Shown: positions 56,667 to 64,000 of the stretch, piece by piece
How positions within the stretch are numbered: position 1 is the first letter of the stretch
Layout: each line of letters opens with the position of its first letter
Assembly: GCF_017114945.1 (NCBI RefSeq)
Contig: NZ_JABXKQ010000044.1
Location: 236,951 to 300,950 of the forward strand
Source of the DNA: Nostoc sp. JL34
GTDB lineage: Bacteria > Cyanobacteriota > Cyanobacteriia > Cyanobacteriales > Nostocaceae
DNA length: 64,000 nt
Direction: 5' to 3'
Translations under genes and position numbers: made by a program
Notes under the pieces: model-generated
Database searches by the model: none
Told to the model about the DNA's origin: nothing
What the model saw: the letters and a program-made list of their open reading frames with translations, nothing else

Positions 56667-57566
56667 ATGGCTACAAGTTATCAACCAAATAGTTCTCTAG
56701 ATTCTACGGCAGAATTTAACGATAATGTTGAAAGTAGAGAGACATTAGGAAAAGTATTTGAAGTAATTTTTTTGTTAGGATTACTGATTGGTTTATTTAT
56801 CCTAGCATTGCTACTTTTTGATATTTTTAAAGACGGATTAGGTAGATTTTTGTCACCCGGCTTTCTGACCGAAACTCCTTCTCGTTTTGCTGACCAAGGT
56901 GGCATTCGCCCTGCAATTATCAGCAGTGTTCTTTTGGGAACTGTTGTAATTTTGGTTACTGTTCCTATTGGTGTCGGAGCAGCTTTATATCTAGAAGAGT
57001 ATGCACCTAAAGCTTGGTGGACAGCGATTATTGAGATTAATATCAGTAATCTCGCGGGTGTACCTTCTATTGTTTATGGATTGCTGGGTTTAGGAGTTTT
57101 CAATTATCTGCTTGGGTTTGGCCCCGCTTTGATTTCTGGTGCATTGACTTTATCTTTGTTGTCTTTGCCAGTGATTATTGTCACTTCTAGAGAAGCAATT
57201 CGCGCCGTCCCAGATTCCCTGAGAAATGCCTCTTATGGATTAGGTGTAACCAAATGGCGAACTATCAGCAGTCACGTCATACCCTATGCTATTCCCGGTA
57301 TTTTGACAGGAGTAATTATCTCTGTATCTCGTGCTATTGGTGATGCAGCATCTCTAATTGTTGTTGGTGCTGTGGGTTTTCTCACTTTTGACCCTGGTTT
57401 GTTCCAGAGATTTATGGCATTACCCATTCAAATTTACAGTTACATCACTCGTCCTGAACCGGGTTTTGCTGGTGCAGCAGCAGCGACAATTATTGCGTTG
57501 TTGCTCTTGATTTTAGCTTTAAATGGTGTAGCAATTTATATCCGGCAACGCTTCTCAATCCGTTAG
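56667..57566 (+). CDS. pstA: Phosphate ABC transporter permease
   Basis: 299 aa, six membrane segments, with the EAA loop REAIRAVPDSLRNASYGLGVTK and LAGVPSIVYGLLG, the PstA signature. It pairs with PstC to form the channel. Confidence 0.93.
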   Translation: MATSYQPNSSLDSTAEFNDNVESRETLGKVFEVIFLLGLLIGLFILALLLFDIFKDGLGRFLSPGFLTETPSRFADQGGIRPAIISSVLLGTVVILVTVPIGVGAALYLEEYAPKAWWTAIIEINISNLAGVPSIVYGLLGLGVFNYLLGFGPALISGALTLSLLSLPVIIVTSREAIRAVPDSLRNASYGLGVTKWRTISSHVIPYAIPGILTGVIISVSRAIGDAASLIVVGAVGFLTFDPGLFQRFMALPIQIYSYITRPEPGFAGAAAATIIALLLLILALNGVAIYIRQRFSIR

Positions 57567-57618
57567 GTAATTAAATATCTAATTGAATACATTCACAGAT
57601 ATTAGGAGATACGCTTTC

Positions 57619-58446
57619 ATGACTTATAGCAATAGTAGAAGTCAATCAGATAGTGCCACAATCGACCAAGGTAGTAGCGTTTTCAATGTTGAAGGTGTGA
57701 AGGTTTTTTATGGAGGATTTTTAGCACTTTTAGATGTTTATCTAAAGATTCCTGAGAAACAAATTATTGCTTTTATTGGGCCTTCAGGATGTGGTAAAAG
57801 TACCTTACTGCGTTGCTTCAACCGGATGAATGATTTAATTCCTGGAGCTAAGGTTGAGGGTAGACTGAATTATCGCGATCGCAATATTTACGATCCTAAG
57901 ATAAATTCTGTCAAATTACGCCGCCAAGTCGGAATGGTTTTTCAAAGACCGAATCCTTTCCCGAAGTCGATATACGAAAATATTTCCTTTGGTCCGCGGG
58001 CTAATGGTTACAAAGGTAACGTTGATGAATTGGTGGAAGATTCTCTCAGACGCGCTGCTATCTGGGATGAAGTCAAAGACAAACTGAAAGAGAAAGGAAC
58101 TGCATTATCTGGCGGACAACAGCAACGACTTTGCATTGCCCGTGCGATCGCAATGAAGCCAGATGTATTATTAATGGATGAACCATGTTCTGCTCTCGAC
58201 CCAATTTCTAGTCGCCAAGTAGAAGAGCTCTGCTTAGAACTTAAGGAACAATACACCATTATTATGGTGACACACAATATGCAGCAAGCCTCTAGAGTCG
58301 CAGATTTCACGGCTTTCTTCAATACAGAAATTGACGAGCATGGTAAACGTCGTGGAAAATTAGTTGAGTTTAATCCTACAGCCCAAATGTTCAGTTCTCC
58401 TCAAACCAAAGAAGCTGAAGATTATATCAGTGGACGGTTTGGTTAA
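57619..58446 (+). CDS. pstB: Phosphate ABC transporter ATPase
   Basis: 275 aa from the ATG at 57619, preceded by AGGAGA; the frame further upstream has no good start. Walker A is GPSGCGKST, the ABC signature [17 protein letters not shown], and Walker [13 protein letters not shown]. It powers PstCA. A terminator follows at 58481. Confidence 0.94.
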   Translation: MTYSNSRSQSDSATIDQGSSVFNVEGVKVFYGGFLALLDVYLKIPEKQIIAFIGPSGCGKSTLLRCFNRMNDLIPGAKVEGRLNYRDRNIYDPKINSVKLRRQVGMVFQRPNPFPKSIYENISFGPRANGYKGNVDELVEDSLRRAAIWDEVKDKLKEKGTALSGGQQQRLCIARAIAMKPDVLLMDEPCSALDPISSRQVEELCLELKEQYTIIMVTHNMQQASRVADFTAFFNTEIDEHGKRRGKLVEFNPTAQMFSSPQTKEAEDYISGRFG

Positions 58447-58480
58447 AGAGCTTGTTCTAAGTATTTAGGATAATAGACAA

Positions 58481-58516
58481 CCTTGTACAATAAGGTAAAA
58501 TTTTGTACAGGGTTTT
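58481..58516 (+). terminator. Terminator after the pst operon
   Basis: CCTTGTACA and TGTACAGGG form a 9-bp stem (one G-U), followed by TTTTATTTTG. It lies 35 bp after the pstB stop. Confidence 0.7.
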
Positions 58517-58659
58517 ATTTTGTGATACCAGACTCACTAAAATAGCGATCGCACTACAGACTCAATCTATAATGCGTAGGAGAGTCACCCTATGCTGGAT
58601 AACACTCAAAAAATTTTGTTTGAGTTTTGGGGAACTCCAAGAAATAAATTATCCAATAT

Positions 58660-58677
58660 TGTGGGGTGGGCATCTTG
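58660..58677. repeat. Left arm of a 23-bp palindrome
   Basis: GTGGGGTGGGCATCTTG here, GCCCGCC after the first MITE-like element, and GGGCAGGCGAGACG with GCCCACCCCAC after the second, join into one long hairpin once both inserted elements are removed. Mismatches are mostly transitions that allow G-U pairing. It resembles a dispersed Nostoc palindrome. Confidence 0.7.
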
Positions 58678-58907
58678 CCATTAGTGTCAACTTAAGGTTA
58701 AAACCCATTTGTCAACGATAGGTTTTGTTAGGAACGAAGTATAAAGGTGAACTTTTTTCTGACTTTTATACGCAAGCTGGGAGTGATGCTAATAAACAAA
58801 GCATTAATAGTCCATGAAAAAGTTCGTTTTTTGTCCCTTTCAAACCGAATTTTTAAGCCTAAATGCTTATTGACATAGGAAGTTTGAGCTTAACTTGACA
58901 CCTATGG
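58678..58907. mobile_element. MITE-like element, copy 1 (230 bp)
   Basis: The terminal inverted repeats are CCATTAGTGTCAACTTAAGG at the left and the complementary GCTTAACTTGACACCTATGG at the right. CATCTTG is repeated directly on both sides, a 7-bp target duplication. No transposase is encoded. It is about 97% identical to the second copy, with seven differences, all in the right third. Confidence 0.85.
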
Positions 58908-58943
58908 CATCTTGCCCGCCTTATGGACTGGGCAGGCGAGACG

Positions 58944-59173
58944 CCATTAGTGTCAACTTAAGGTTAAAACCCATTTGTCAACGATAGGTTTTGTTAGGAA
59001 CGAAGTATAAAGGTGAACTTTTTTCTGACTTTTATACGCAAGCTGGGAGTGATGCTAATAAACAAAGCATTAATAGTCCCTGAAAAAGTTCGTTTTTTGT
59101 CCCTTTCAAACCAAATTGTTAAGCATAAATACTTATTGACATAGGAAGTTTGAGCTTAACTTGACACTAATGG
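58944..59173. mobile_element. MITE-like element, copy 2 (230 bp)
   Basis: Same orientation and ends as copy 1 (CCATTAGTGTCAACTTAAGG ... CTTGACACTAATGG). It is flanked by a 7-bp direct repeat CGAGACG. The 36-bp spacer to copy 1 holds the top of the palindrome (TTATGGACT loop). It is non-coding; small plus-strand ORFs across it are not real genes. Confidence 0.85.
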
Positions 59174-59306
59174 CGAGACGCCCACCCCACAGGAGTTAAT
59201 TGGATATTTTTTATTTGGAAGTCCCTAAGTAAGTAATCGGGATAATGAAGGGATAGGATGTGCATGATTCACTTCTGTGTTCCTGATTCCTAATTCTGTC
59301 TTGATT

Positions 59307-59468
59307 ATGGCTTACACCAGTCCCGCACCCAGTAGTGACCCAACAACAACTCGACAACTGGCTAAATCACGATTAAATCGCTTATCGAAGAATGATAGGC
59401 TGATGTTGCTTTGCATTAGCTTAATTCTGGAAAATATGCTGAGGCTTAATAGTATTAAATTGAAGTAA
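59307..59468 (+). CDS. Possible 53-aa small protein
   Basis: An ATG at 59307 starts a frame with a Ser/Thr/Pro-rich beginning, then RLNRLSKNDRLML and a short hydrophobic stretch. It lies 30 bp before the next gene on the same strand. I see no known motif and no strong ribosome-binding site. Low confidence. Confidence 0.3.
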   Translation: MAYTSPAPSSDPTTTRQLAKSRLNRLSKNDRLMLLCISLILENMLRLNSIKLK

Positions 59469-59497
59469 TATTTCAGATTAGTACTTATACTGTGTAT

Positions 59498-59923
59498 ATG
59501 TTTAAGCCTTTGTCATTTGCTTTACTTGCAGCTACCATTCTAGTTGCATCAATCAATAATCCCAGTGCTACCTTAGCTCGAACTTGTGCCTCTAAGTGTG
59601 GGTCGCACCCAATTCAGTTTACACCTGGGCAATACATCCGAGTTGAAGTTATAAATAGCACACCTAACCTGATTAAAATTCAAAAACCCTCTGGGACTGA
59701 TGCAATATCCTTGAATCCAGGGCAGAAATTAAATCTAGAACAAATAGAGGGTACTGAGCCAAATACATCTCTGATATTTTGGAGCGAAAAGGGTTTATCA
59801 CTACAAGCAATAGTCTCCAAACCTAACTTTGGGACATTGCGGCTAGAACTCCGTCCGACCTGGCGCTCTCCAGGCGATCGCTCGTTATATATTATGGATG
59901 ACGGTAGAATCAGCGTATTTTAA
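59498..59923 (+). CDS. Secreted hypothetical protein, 141 aa
   Basis: The ATG at 59498 is preferred over a GTG two codons earlier. A clear signal peptide (FALLAATILVASI, cleavage near ATLA-RT) precedes a beta-rich region with two Cys (CASKCG). It holds QYIRVEVINSTPNLIKIQKP and GTLRLELRPTW. Probably periplasmic or exported. The family is not recognised. Confidence 0.7.
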   Translation: MFKPLSFALLAATILVASINNPSATLARTCASKCGSHPIQFTPGQYIRVEVINSTPNLIKIQKPSGTDAISLNPGQKLNLEQIEGTEPNTSLIFWSEKGLSLQAIVSKPNFGTLRLELRPTWRSPGDRSLYIMDDGRISVF

Positions 59924-60008
59924 TAGATAGCAAAATAATGTTATTAGTTATGAGTTAAGAAATAACTTTCAATTCAACACTCATAACTAAAAAATCCTAA
60001 CTTGTATT

Positions 60009-62132
60009 GTGCTAGACCGACCTGTATCTGAACTATCAAAGCCTCGCAGGCGCTTACCCGATCAGCGCTGGCAGATTTATCCACAAAAACCAGAATTTGC
60101 CCAAAATCTGGCGGTTTTGACAAATCTTTCTTCGATTATCAGCCAGTTACTAATTAATCGGGGTATGGAAACACCAGAACAGGTACAAGCATTTTTAGAT
60201 CCAGAGTCTTTAGTTTTGCCTTCGCCGTTAGAAGATTTCCCAGATTTGGCAATTAGTCTAGAGTTATTGCAAAATGCGATCGCTTCTCAAACAAAAATTG
60301 CTATTTGTGGTGATTACGATGCTGATGGGATGACCAGCACTGCTCTACTTTTGCGTAGTCTCCGCACTTTAGGCGCACAGGTAGATTATGCTATCCCCAG
60401 CCGGATGCACGAAGGATACGGTATTAATAAACGCATAGTTGAAGAATTTCACAGCGAAGGTGTAGGGCTAATTCTCACTGTAGATAATGGTATCTCTGCG
60501 TTTGAACCAGTTGCTAGAGCTAGAGAACTTGGTCTTGCAGTGATTATCACCGATCATCATGATATCCCTCAAAAATTACCGCCAGCTAACGCTATCCTCA
60601 ACCCGAAACTAATAGCCGAATCCTCACCTTATCGGGGTGTTGCTGGTGTTGGTGTTGCTTATATTTTGGCAGTGTCTCTAGCACAACAGCTAGGGCAGAC
60701 TAAGGGATTGATCCAACCGATGCTAGCATTATTTACGCTGGGAACGATCGCAGATTTAGCCCCCTTAACTGGCGTAAATCGCCGCTGGGTGAAACGTGGT
60801 TTACAGCATTTACCCAAATCCAACTTACCTGGTATACAGGCGTTGATTCAGGTAGGTGGAGTGCAGGCGAGGGGAGAGGAGAGAGCAGGGGAGCAGGGGA
60901 GCAGGGGAGCAGGGGAGGAAATTTCTAATCCAAAATCCAAAATCCAAAATCCAAAATCGCTGAAGCCTGAAGATATCGGGTTTCGCTTGGGGCCGCGAAT
61001 TAATGCTATTGGTCGGATTGGTAATCCCCAGACTGTGATTGAATTACTGACTACAGATGATATGGGGGTGGCGCTGGAAAGAGCAATGCAGTGCGAACAA
61101 ATCAATGCTTCTCGCCAGGAAATGTGTCAGCAAATTGAACAAGAAGCGATCGCTTATGTAGAAGCAGAATTTGTTACTTCTTTACAAGATAACCGTGTAT
61201 TAATTGTTGTTCAACCAAATTGGCATCACGGCGTTATTGGCATCGTCGCCTCCCGTTTGGTAGAACGCTACGGTGTTCCCGTGTTCATCGGTACTTATGA
61301 AGATGAGGGACATATACGCGGTTCAGCACGCTCAATTCCAGAGTTTCATGTATTTGAAGCTTTAGAATATTGTCACGATTTACTAGGCAAATTTGGTGGA
61401 CACAAAGCAGCCGGCGGATTCTCTCTACCAGCAGAGAATTTACAGATGGTGCGATCGCGTTTGATTGAGTTTGCTAACCAGTGTCTTGAACCTCAGCATC
61501 TCAAGCCTCTGCTTAAAATTGATGCTGAAGTCAACCTCAATCATCTCAATCAGCAGCTTTATCAACAGCTTAATGCTCTACACCCCTGCGGTATGGACAA
61601 CCCCGATCCAGTTTTCTGGACACCTAATGTCCAAGTGGTTGAGCAAAAAATAGTTGGTAAGGGTCACATCAAACTTACAGTTGCCCAAATTGTTGATAAT
61701 CAGGAGTATCAAATTAAAGCGATCGCTTGGCGTTGGGGCGACTATTTCCGCTTACCATCGCGAGTGGATATCGCTTACAAACTGCGAGAAAATTACTTTA
61801 ACGGCAATACCAGCATCGAGCTAGAGTTAATCGGCGTCAGACTGCCAATTCAGATTCAACAATTTTTTGTTTCGCCACCTACCACATCAAGCACCACCTT
61901 TGAGTACAAGCAGCGACAGTATACTTGTGGTTTCTATAAAAACGGTATTGAAGCAGAACTAAGAATTAAAAATTCTGAAGGGAAAGTATTAGCCATGCAG
62001 CCAGGACATATAATTGGTTTGCTGGGTACTAATCGTCAAAATGCCAAAGAAGTTGATATTTCTCAACCACAGTATGACAATATTATCCAAGCTGCTCTTC
62101 AGGCGTTATCAGTATTGAGTGCTGATTCATGA
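60009..62132 (+). CDS. recJ: Single-stranded-DNA-specific exonuclease RecJ
   Basis: 707 aa from a GTG. The DHH-family motifs are CGDYDADGMTS, LTVDNGIS and VIITDHHDIP, with the DHHA1 motif GGHKAAGGFSL near residue 460. It degrades single-stranded DNA 5' to 3' in recombination and repair. It carries an in-frame repeat block (60866-60958) between the catalytic core and the RLGPRINAIGR motif. The other parts look intact. Confidence 0.93.
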   Translation: MLDRPVSELSKPRRRLPDQRWQIYPQKPEFAQNLAVLTNLSSIISQLLINRGMETPEQVQAFLDPESLVLPSPLEDFPDLAISLELLQNAIASQTKIAICGDYDADGMTSTALLLRSLRTLGAQVDYAIPSRMHEGYGINKRIVEEFHSEGVGLILTVDNGISAFEPVARARELGLAVIITDHHDIPQKLPPANAILNPKLIAESSPYRGVAGVGVAYILAVSLAQQLGQTKGLIQPMLALFTLGTIADLAPLTGVNRRWVKRGLQHLPKSNLPGIQALIQVGGVQARGEERAGEQGSRGAGEEISNPKSKIQNPKSLKPEDIGFRLGPRINAIGRIGNPQTVIELLTTDDMGVALERAMQCEQINASRQEMCQQIEQEAIAYVEAEFVTSLQDNRVLIVVQPNWHHGVIGIVASRLVERYGVPVFIGTYEDEGHIRGSARSIPEFHVFEALEYCHDLLGKFGGHKAAGGFSLPAENLQMVRSRLIEFANQCLEPQHLKPLLKIDAEVNLNHLNQQLYQQLNALHPCGMDNPDPVFWTPNVQVVEQKIVGKGHIKLTVAQIVDNQEYQIKAIAWRWGDYFRLPSRVDIAYKLRENYFNGNTSIELELIGVRLPIQIQQFFVSPPTTSSTTFEYKQRQYTCGFYKNGIEAELRIKNSEGKVLAMQPGHIIGLLGTNRQNAKEVDISQPQYDNIIQAALQALSVLSADS
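60866..60958. repeat. Compound tandem repeat inside recJ
   Basis: GGGGAGCA units (8 bp, three to four copies) are followed by four copies of TCCAAAA-like 9-bp units. They are read in frame as a Gly/Glu/Arg-rich run and then an Asn-Pro-Lys-Ser repeat of about 30 residues in total. Both repeat types also occur between genes in Nostoc DNA. Confidence 0.85.
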
Positions 62133-62196
62133 GTTATCAGTTTTAAATTCCAAAATTTTCTTCTACTCAGCACTCAGCACTCACTACTCAGCACTC

Positions 62197-62340
62197 TTAT
62201 AGGTTGCCGTTGCGAAATGCCAGCACAAAGATCACTGCTGGGCCAGCAATCACAATTAGCGCCACTGACAACAATTGGAAGATAACTTCCCAATTGATAC
62301 TGGTAAAAGCGTTAAACAAGTCAGATACAGCGTCAAACAT
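62197..62340 (-). CDS. psb30: Photosystem II protein Psb30 (Ycf12)
   Basis: 47 aa from the ATG at 62340, preceded by a purine-rich AAAGGAGAAAAGG. The sequence [24 protein letters not shown], then VLAFRNGNL, matches the single-helix Ycf12 protein with its GNL end. It is a small thylakoid subunit at the edge of PSII. It lies alone on the minus strand between recJ and the YkgJ gene. Confidence 0.88.
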   Translation of the reverse strand: MFDAVSDLFNAFTSINWEVIFQLLSVALIVIAGPAVIFVLAFRNGNL

Positions 62341-62483
62341 TTTTCCTTTTCTCCTTTCAATTGTTTTAAAAAATTCAATAACTTAATTACAAAACCCGCG
62401 ATCGATCATATCTGGCTATGGGCTGTTAGATTTAATTTACTTAACAAAATTATAAGAAAAGACATAAAAACGTAAAATAGGGG

Positions 62484-62637
62484 GATTGGGGATTGGGGAC
62501 TGGGGACTGGGGACTGGGGACTGGGTATCAGATACTAATTACTGAGGACTAGGGAAGAGTTTCCCTAATCCCTAATCCCTAACTCCCAATCCCTAATCCC
62601 CAATCCCTAATCCCCAATCCCTAATCCCTAATCCAAA
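62484..62637. repeat. Heptamer tandem repeats in complementary arms
   Basis: GGGGATT/GGGGACT units (62484-62525) face CCCTAAT/CCCCAAT units (62560-62637), so the two tracts can pair as a long hairpin. They end directly at the start codon of the YkgJ-type gene. This type is common in heterocystous cyanobacteria. Confidence 0.85.
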
Positions 62638-62988
62638 ATGTCAACTTGGCAATGTATAAAGCAATGTGGAGCCTGCTGTAATCTCGATCCAGCAGAGCGT
62701 CCAGACTTAGAAGACTACCTCTCACCACCAGAACTAGAACTCTACCTCAGCATGGTAGGCGAAGGGGGATGGTGCGTTAATTTCGACCATACCACGCGAG
62801 AATGTCGCATCTACCCCAATCGTCCCCGCTTCTGCCGTGTGGAATCAGAAGTGTTTCAAGATATGTATGGGGTTGAACCCGAAGAAGTTAACGATTTTGC
62901 TATTGACTGCTGTCGCCAGCAAATAGAAGGAGTTTATGGCGATCGCAGTCTGGAAATACTCCGCTTCAATAAAGCTGTAGGGCTGTGA
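62638..62988 (+). CDS. YkgJ-family cysteine cluster protein
   Basis: 116 aa. The Cys pattern CIKQCGACC near the start, then RECRIYPNRPRFC and DCC, is the family's zinc or iron-sulfur binding cluster. It lies just after the heptamer repeats, so its leader is repeat sequence. The role is unknown; the family is widespread in cyanobacteria. Confidence 0.88.
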   Translation: MSTWQCIKQCGACCNLDPAERPDLEDYLSPPELELYLSMVGEGGWCVNFDHTTRECRIYPNRPRFCRVESEVFQDMYGVEPEEVNDFAIDCCRQQIEGVYGDRSLEILRFNKAVGL

Positions 62989-63089
62989 CACTCACACTCC
63001 TAGTTTTAGTTTGTGGAGTTGCAATTTATTACAACAATCTGAGAATATGATAGAAATATGAAAGCAACCTAGCAATAAAACTACTGCCT

Positions 63090-63521
63090 GTGAAACTTGA
63101 CTCTGCTCCTTTGGACATTTCTGGCGGATCTCAGACTCAGATCGAGCTAGAACTGAAAGATAGCAATGATTTTAACTTAACTCCTGCGATCGCTCCGTCA
63201 GTTCAGCCTGTAGTTGCCGATAGTCCTCAAAAGCAGCAATCAGTGCTAGTAGTTTTTGGTACAACTTTTATAACCATTTTTCTAGCAGAAATTGGAGATA
63301 AAACTCAGCTATCCACTCTGTTAATGAGCGCACAATCTCATTCGCCGTGGGTGGTATTTATCGGCTCGGCGGCGGCGCTAATAACCACTAGCTTATTAGG
63401 TGTACTTTTAGGTAGTTGGATAGCCGATCGACTCAGCCCGAAAACTGTAGAAAAGTCAGCCGGCGTGATGTTGTTAGTAATTTCTCTAATGCTATTTTGG
63501 GATGTATTTACTAGTCATTAG
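63090..63521 (+). CDS. TMEM165/GDT1-family manganese transporter half 1
   Basis: 143 aa from a GTG, with a polar N-terminal extension of about 50 residues. Three membrane segments follow. The signature EIGDKTQ is present once, in the first segment. The fused Synechocystis homologue (Mnx) has two such motifs in one chain. Here the second motif is in the next gene, 42 bp downstream. Confidence 0.87.
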   Translation: MKLDSAPLDISGGSQTQIELELKDSNDFNLTPAIAPSVQPVVADSPQKQQSVLVVFGTTFITIFLAEIGDKTQLSTLLMSAQSHSPWVVFIGSAAALITTSLLGVLLGSWIADRLSPKTVEKSAGVMLLVISLMLFWDVFTSH

Positions 63522-63563
63522 TCATTTGTCATTATAAAAAAATTACCCATCTCCTTTAATTAT

Positions 63564-63866
63564 ATGGATTGGCATTTATTAGGACTGAGCTTTATTACGG
63601 TTTTTTTATCAGAATTGGGTGACAAAAGTCAGCTAGCAGCGATCGCACTTTCAGGACGTTCTAATTCTCCACGGGCAGTATTTTTTGGTGCAGCAGGCGC
63701 ATTGCTGTTGACAAGCCTGTTGGGATCGTTAGCAGGGGGTGCAGTAGCCGAATTATTACCTACACGCGTTTTAAAAGCGATCGCGGCTGTGGGATTTGCC
63801 ATTCTTGCTGCACGCCTGCTGTTATTTAACAATCAACCATCGGCAGATTCTGAACAAACACCTTAA
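63564..63866 (+). CDS. TMEM165/GDT1-family manganese transporter half 2
   Basis: 100 aa, three membrane segments, motif ELGDKSQ. It forms a pair with the previous gene, so the two probably assemble into one transporter for Mn(II) (or Ca(II)) movement at the thylakoid or plasma membrane. The start is ATG 63564. Confidence 0.87.
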   Translation: MDWHLLGLSFITVFLSELGDKSQLAAIALSGRSNSPRAVFFGAAGALLLTSLLGSLAGGAVAELLPTRVLKAIAAVGFAILAARLLLFNNQPSADSEQTP

Positions 63867-64000
63867 AGAAGAATTCAGAATCTAGGAATCAAAATTATTC
63901 TTCGTAGGGTATTGGAACCCGCCAAAGTTCTAAAGCAATATAATATCATGTTCGGGTAAAGACTTATCATTTAGACCGCAGGGGTGCAGGGGGCAGGGAG
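63867..64000. other. Window end, no gene seen
   Basis: Non-coding so far. The last 25 bases begin another G-rich GCAGGGGGCAGGGAG repeat cut by the window edge. Confidence 0.4.

Noticed and set aside
58503..58721. 72-codon ORF
   Set aside because: It begins within the pst terminator and runs into the MITE end.

Overview
The window reads as chromosomal DNA of a filamentous, heterocyst-forming cyanobacterium close to Nostoc. HIP1 octamers (GCGATCGC) are frequent. A photosystem II gene (psb30/ycf12) and a PatD-like heterocyst-frequency gene are present. Short G-rich tandem repeats and palindromic dispersed repeats of the type common in Nostoc lie between and inside genes. I saw no tRNA, rRNA or CRISPR array.

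Region 1 (1-26226, all minus strand) is a large hybrid polyketide/non-ribosomal peptide assembly line, cut by the window edge at base 1. In transcription order it holds: a 2250-aa PKS (KS-AT-DH-cMT-KR-ACP); a 3656-aa three-module NRPS whose A domains read as Thr, Ser and Phe, with an FkbM-type methyltransferase embedded in the Ser A domain; a 1420-aa PKS (KS-AT-cMT-ACP, no reduction); and an NRPS with a Pro-like first module that runs off the window. The first three genes overlap by 4 bp each, which suggests translational coupling. Both NRPS proteins that follow a PKS start with a TubC-type docking domain. The expected backbone is polyketide acyl - Thr - (O-methyl)Ser - Phe - alpha-methyl beta-keto C2 - Pro - further units. 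I do not recognise the final product. Several coding stretches carry in-frame insertions of Nostoc dispersed repeats.

Region 2 (26227-28346) has no intact gene. It holds a possible 31-aa ORF, a 9-bp tandem repeat facing a complementary arm, an IS66 transposase remnant abutting an IS5-type transposase remnant, and a histidine-kinase N-terminal fragment.

Region 3 (28347-42693) is mixed accessory DNA: a hybrid histidine kinase, a quinone-oxidoreductase/SnoaL-like pair, an AspH-like hydroxylase divergent from a hydantoinase-like amidohydrolase, a cupin protein, a protealysin-type M4 protease with an emfourin-like inhibitor gene, a SAM methyltransferase, and a one-protein restriction-modification enzyme.

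Region 4 (43085-64000) is mostly core cyanobacterial content: an RsbRD-type histidine kinase, a bifunctional Rel/SpoT enzyme, PatD, a TetR/MFS efflux pair with a clear palindromic operator candidate, sulfur genes (cysH, sulfate-binding protein), sbcD, the pstSCAB phosphate transporter, recJ, psb30, a YkgJ-type protein and a split TMEM165/GDT1 manganese transporter pair. Between pstB and recJ sit two near-identical 230-bp MITE-like elements, each with a 7-bp target duplication, placed at matching positions in the two arms of one long palindrome.
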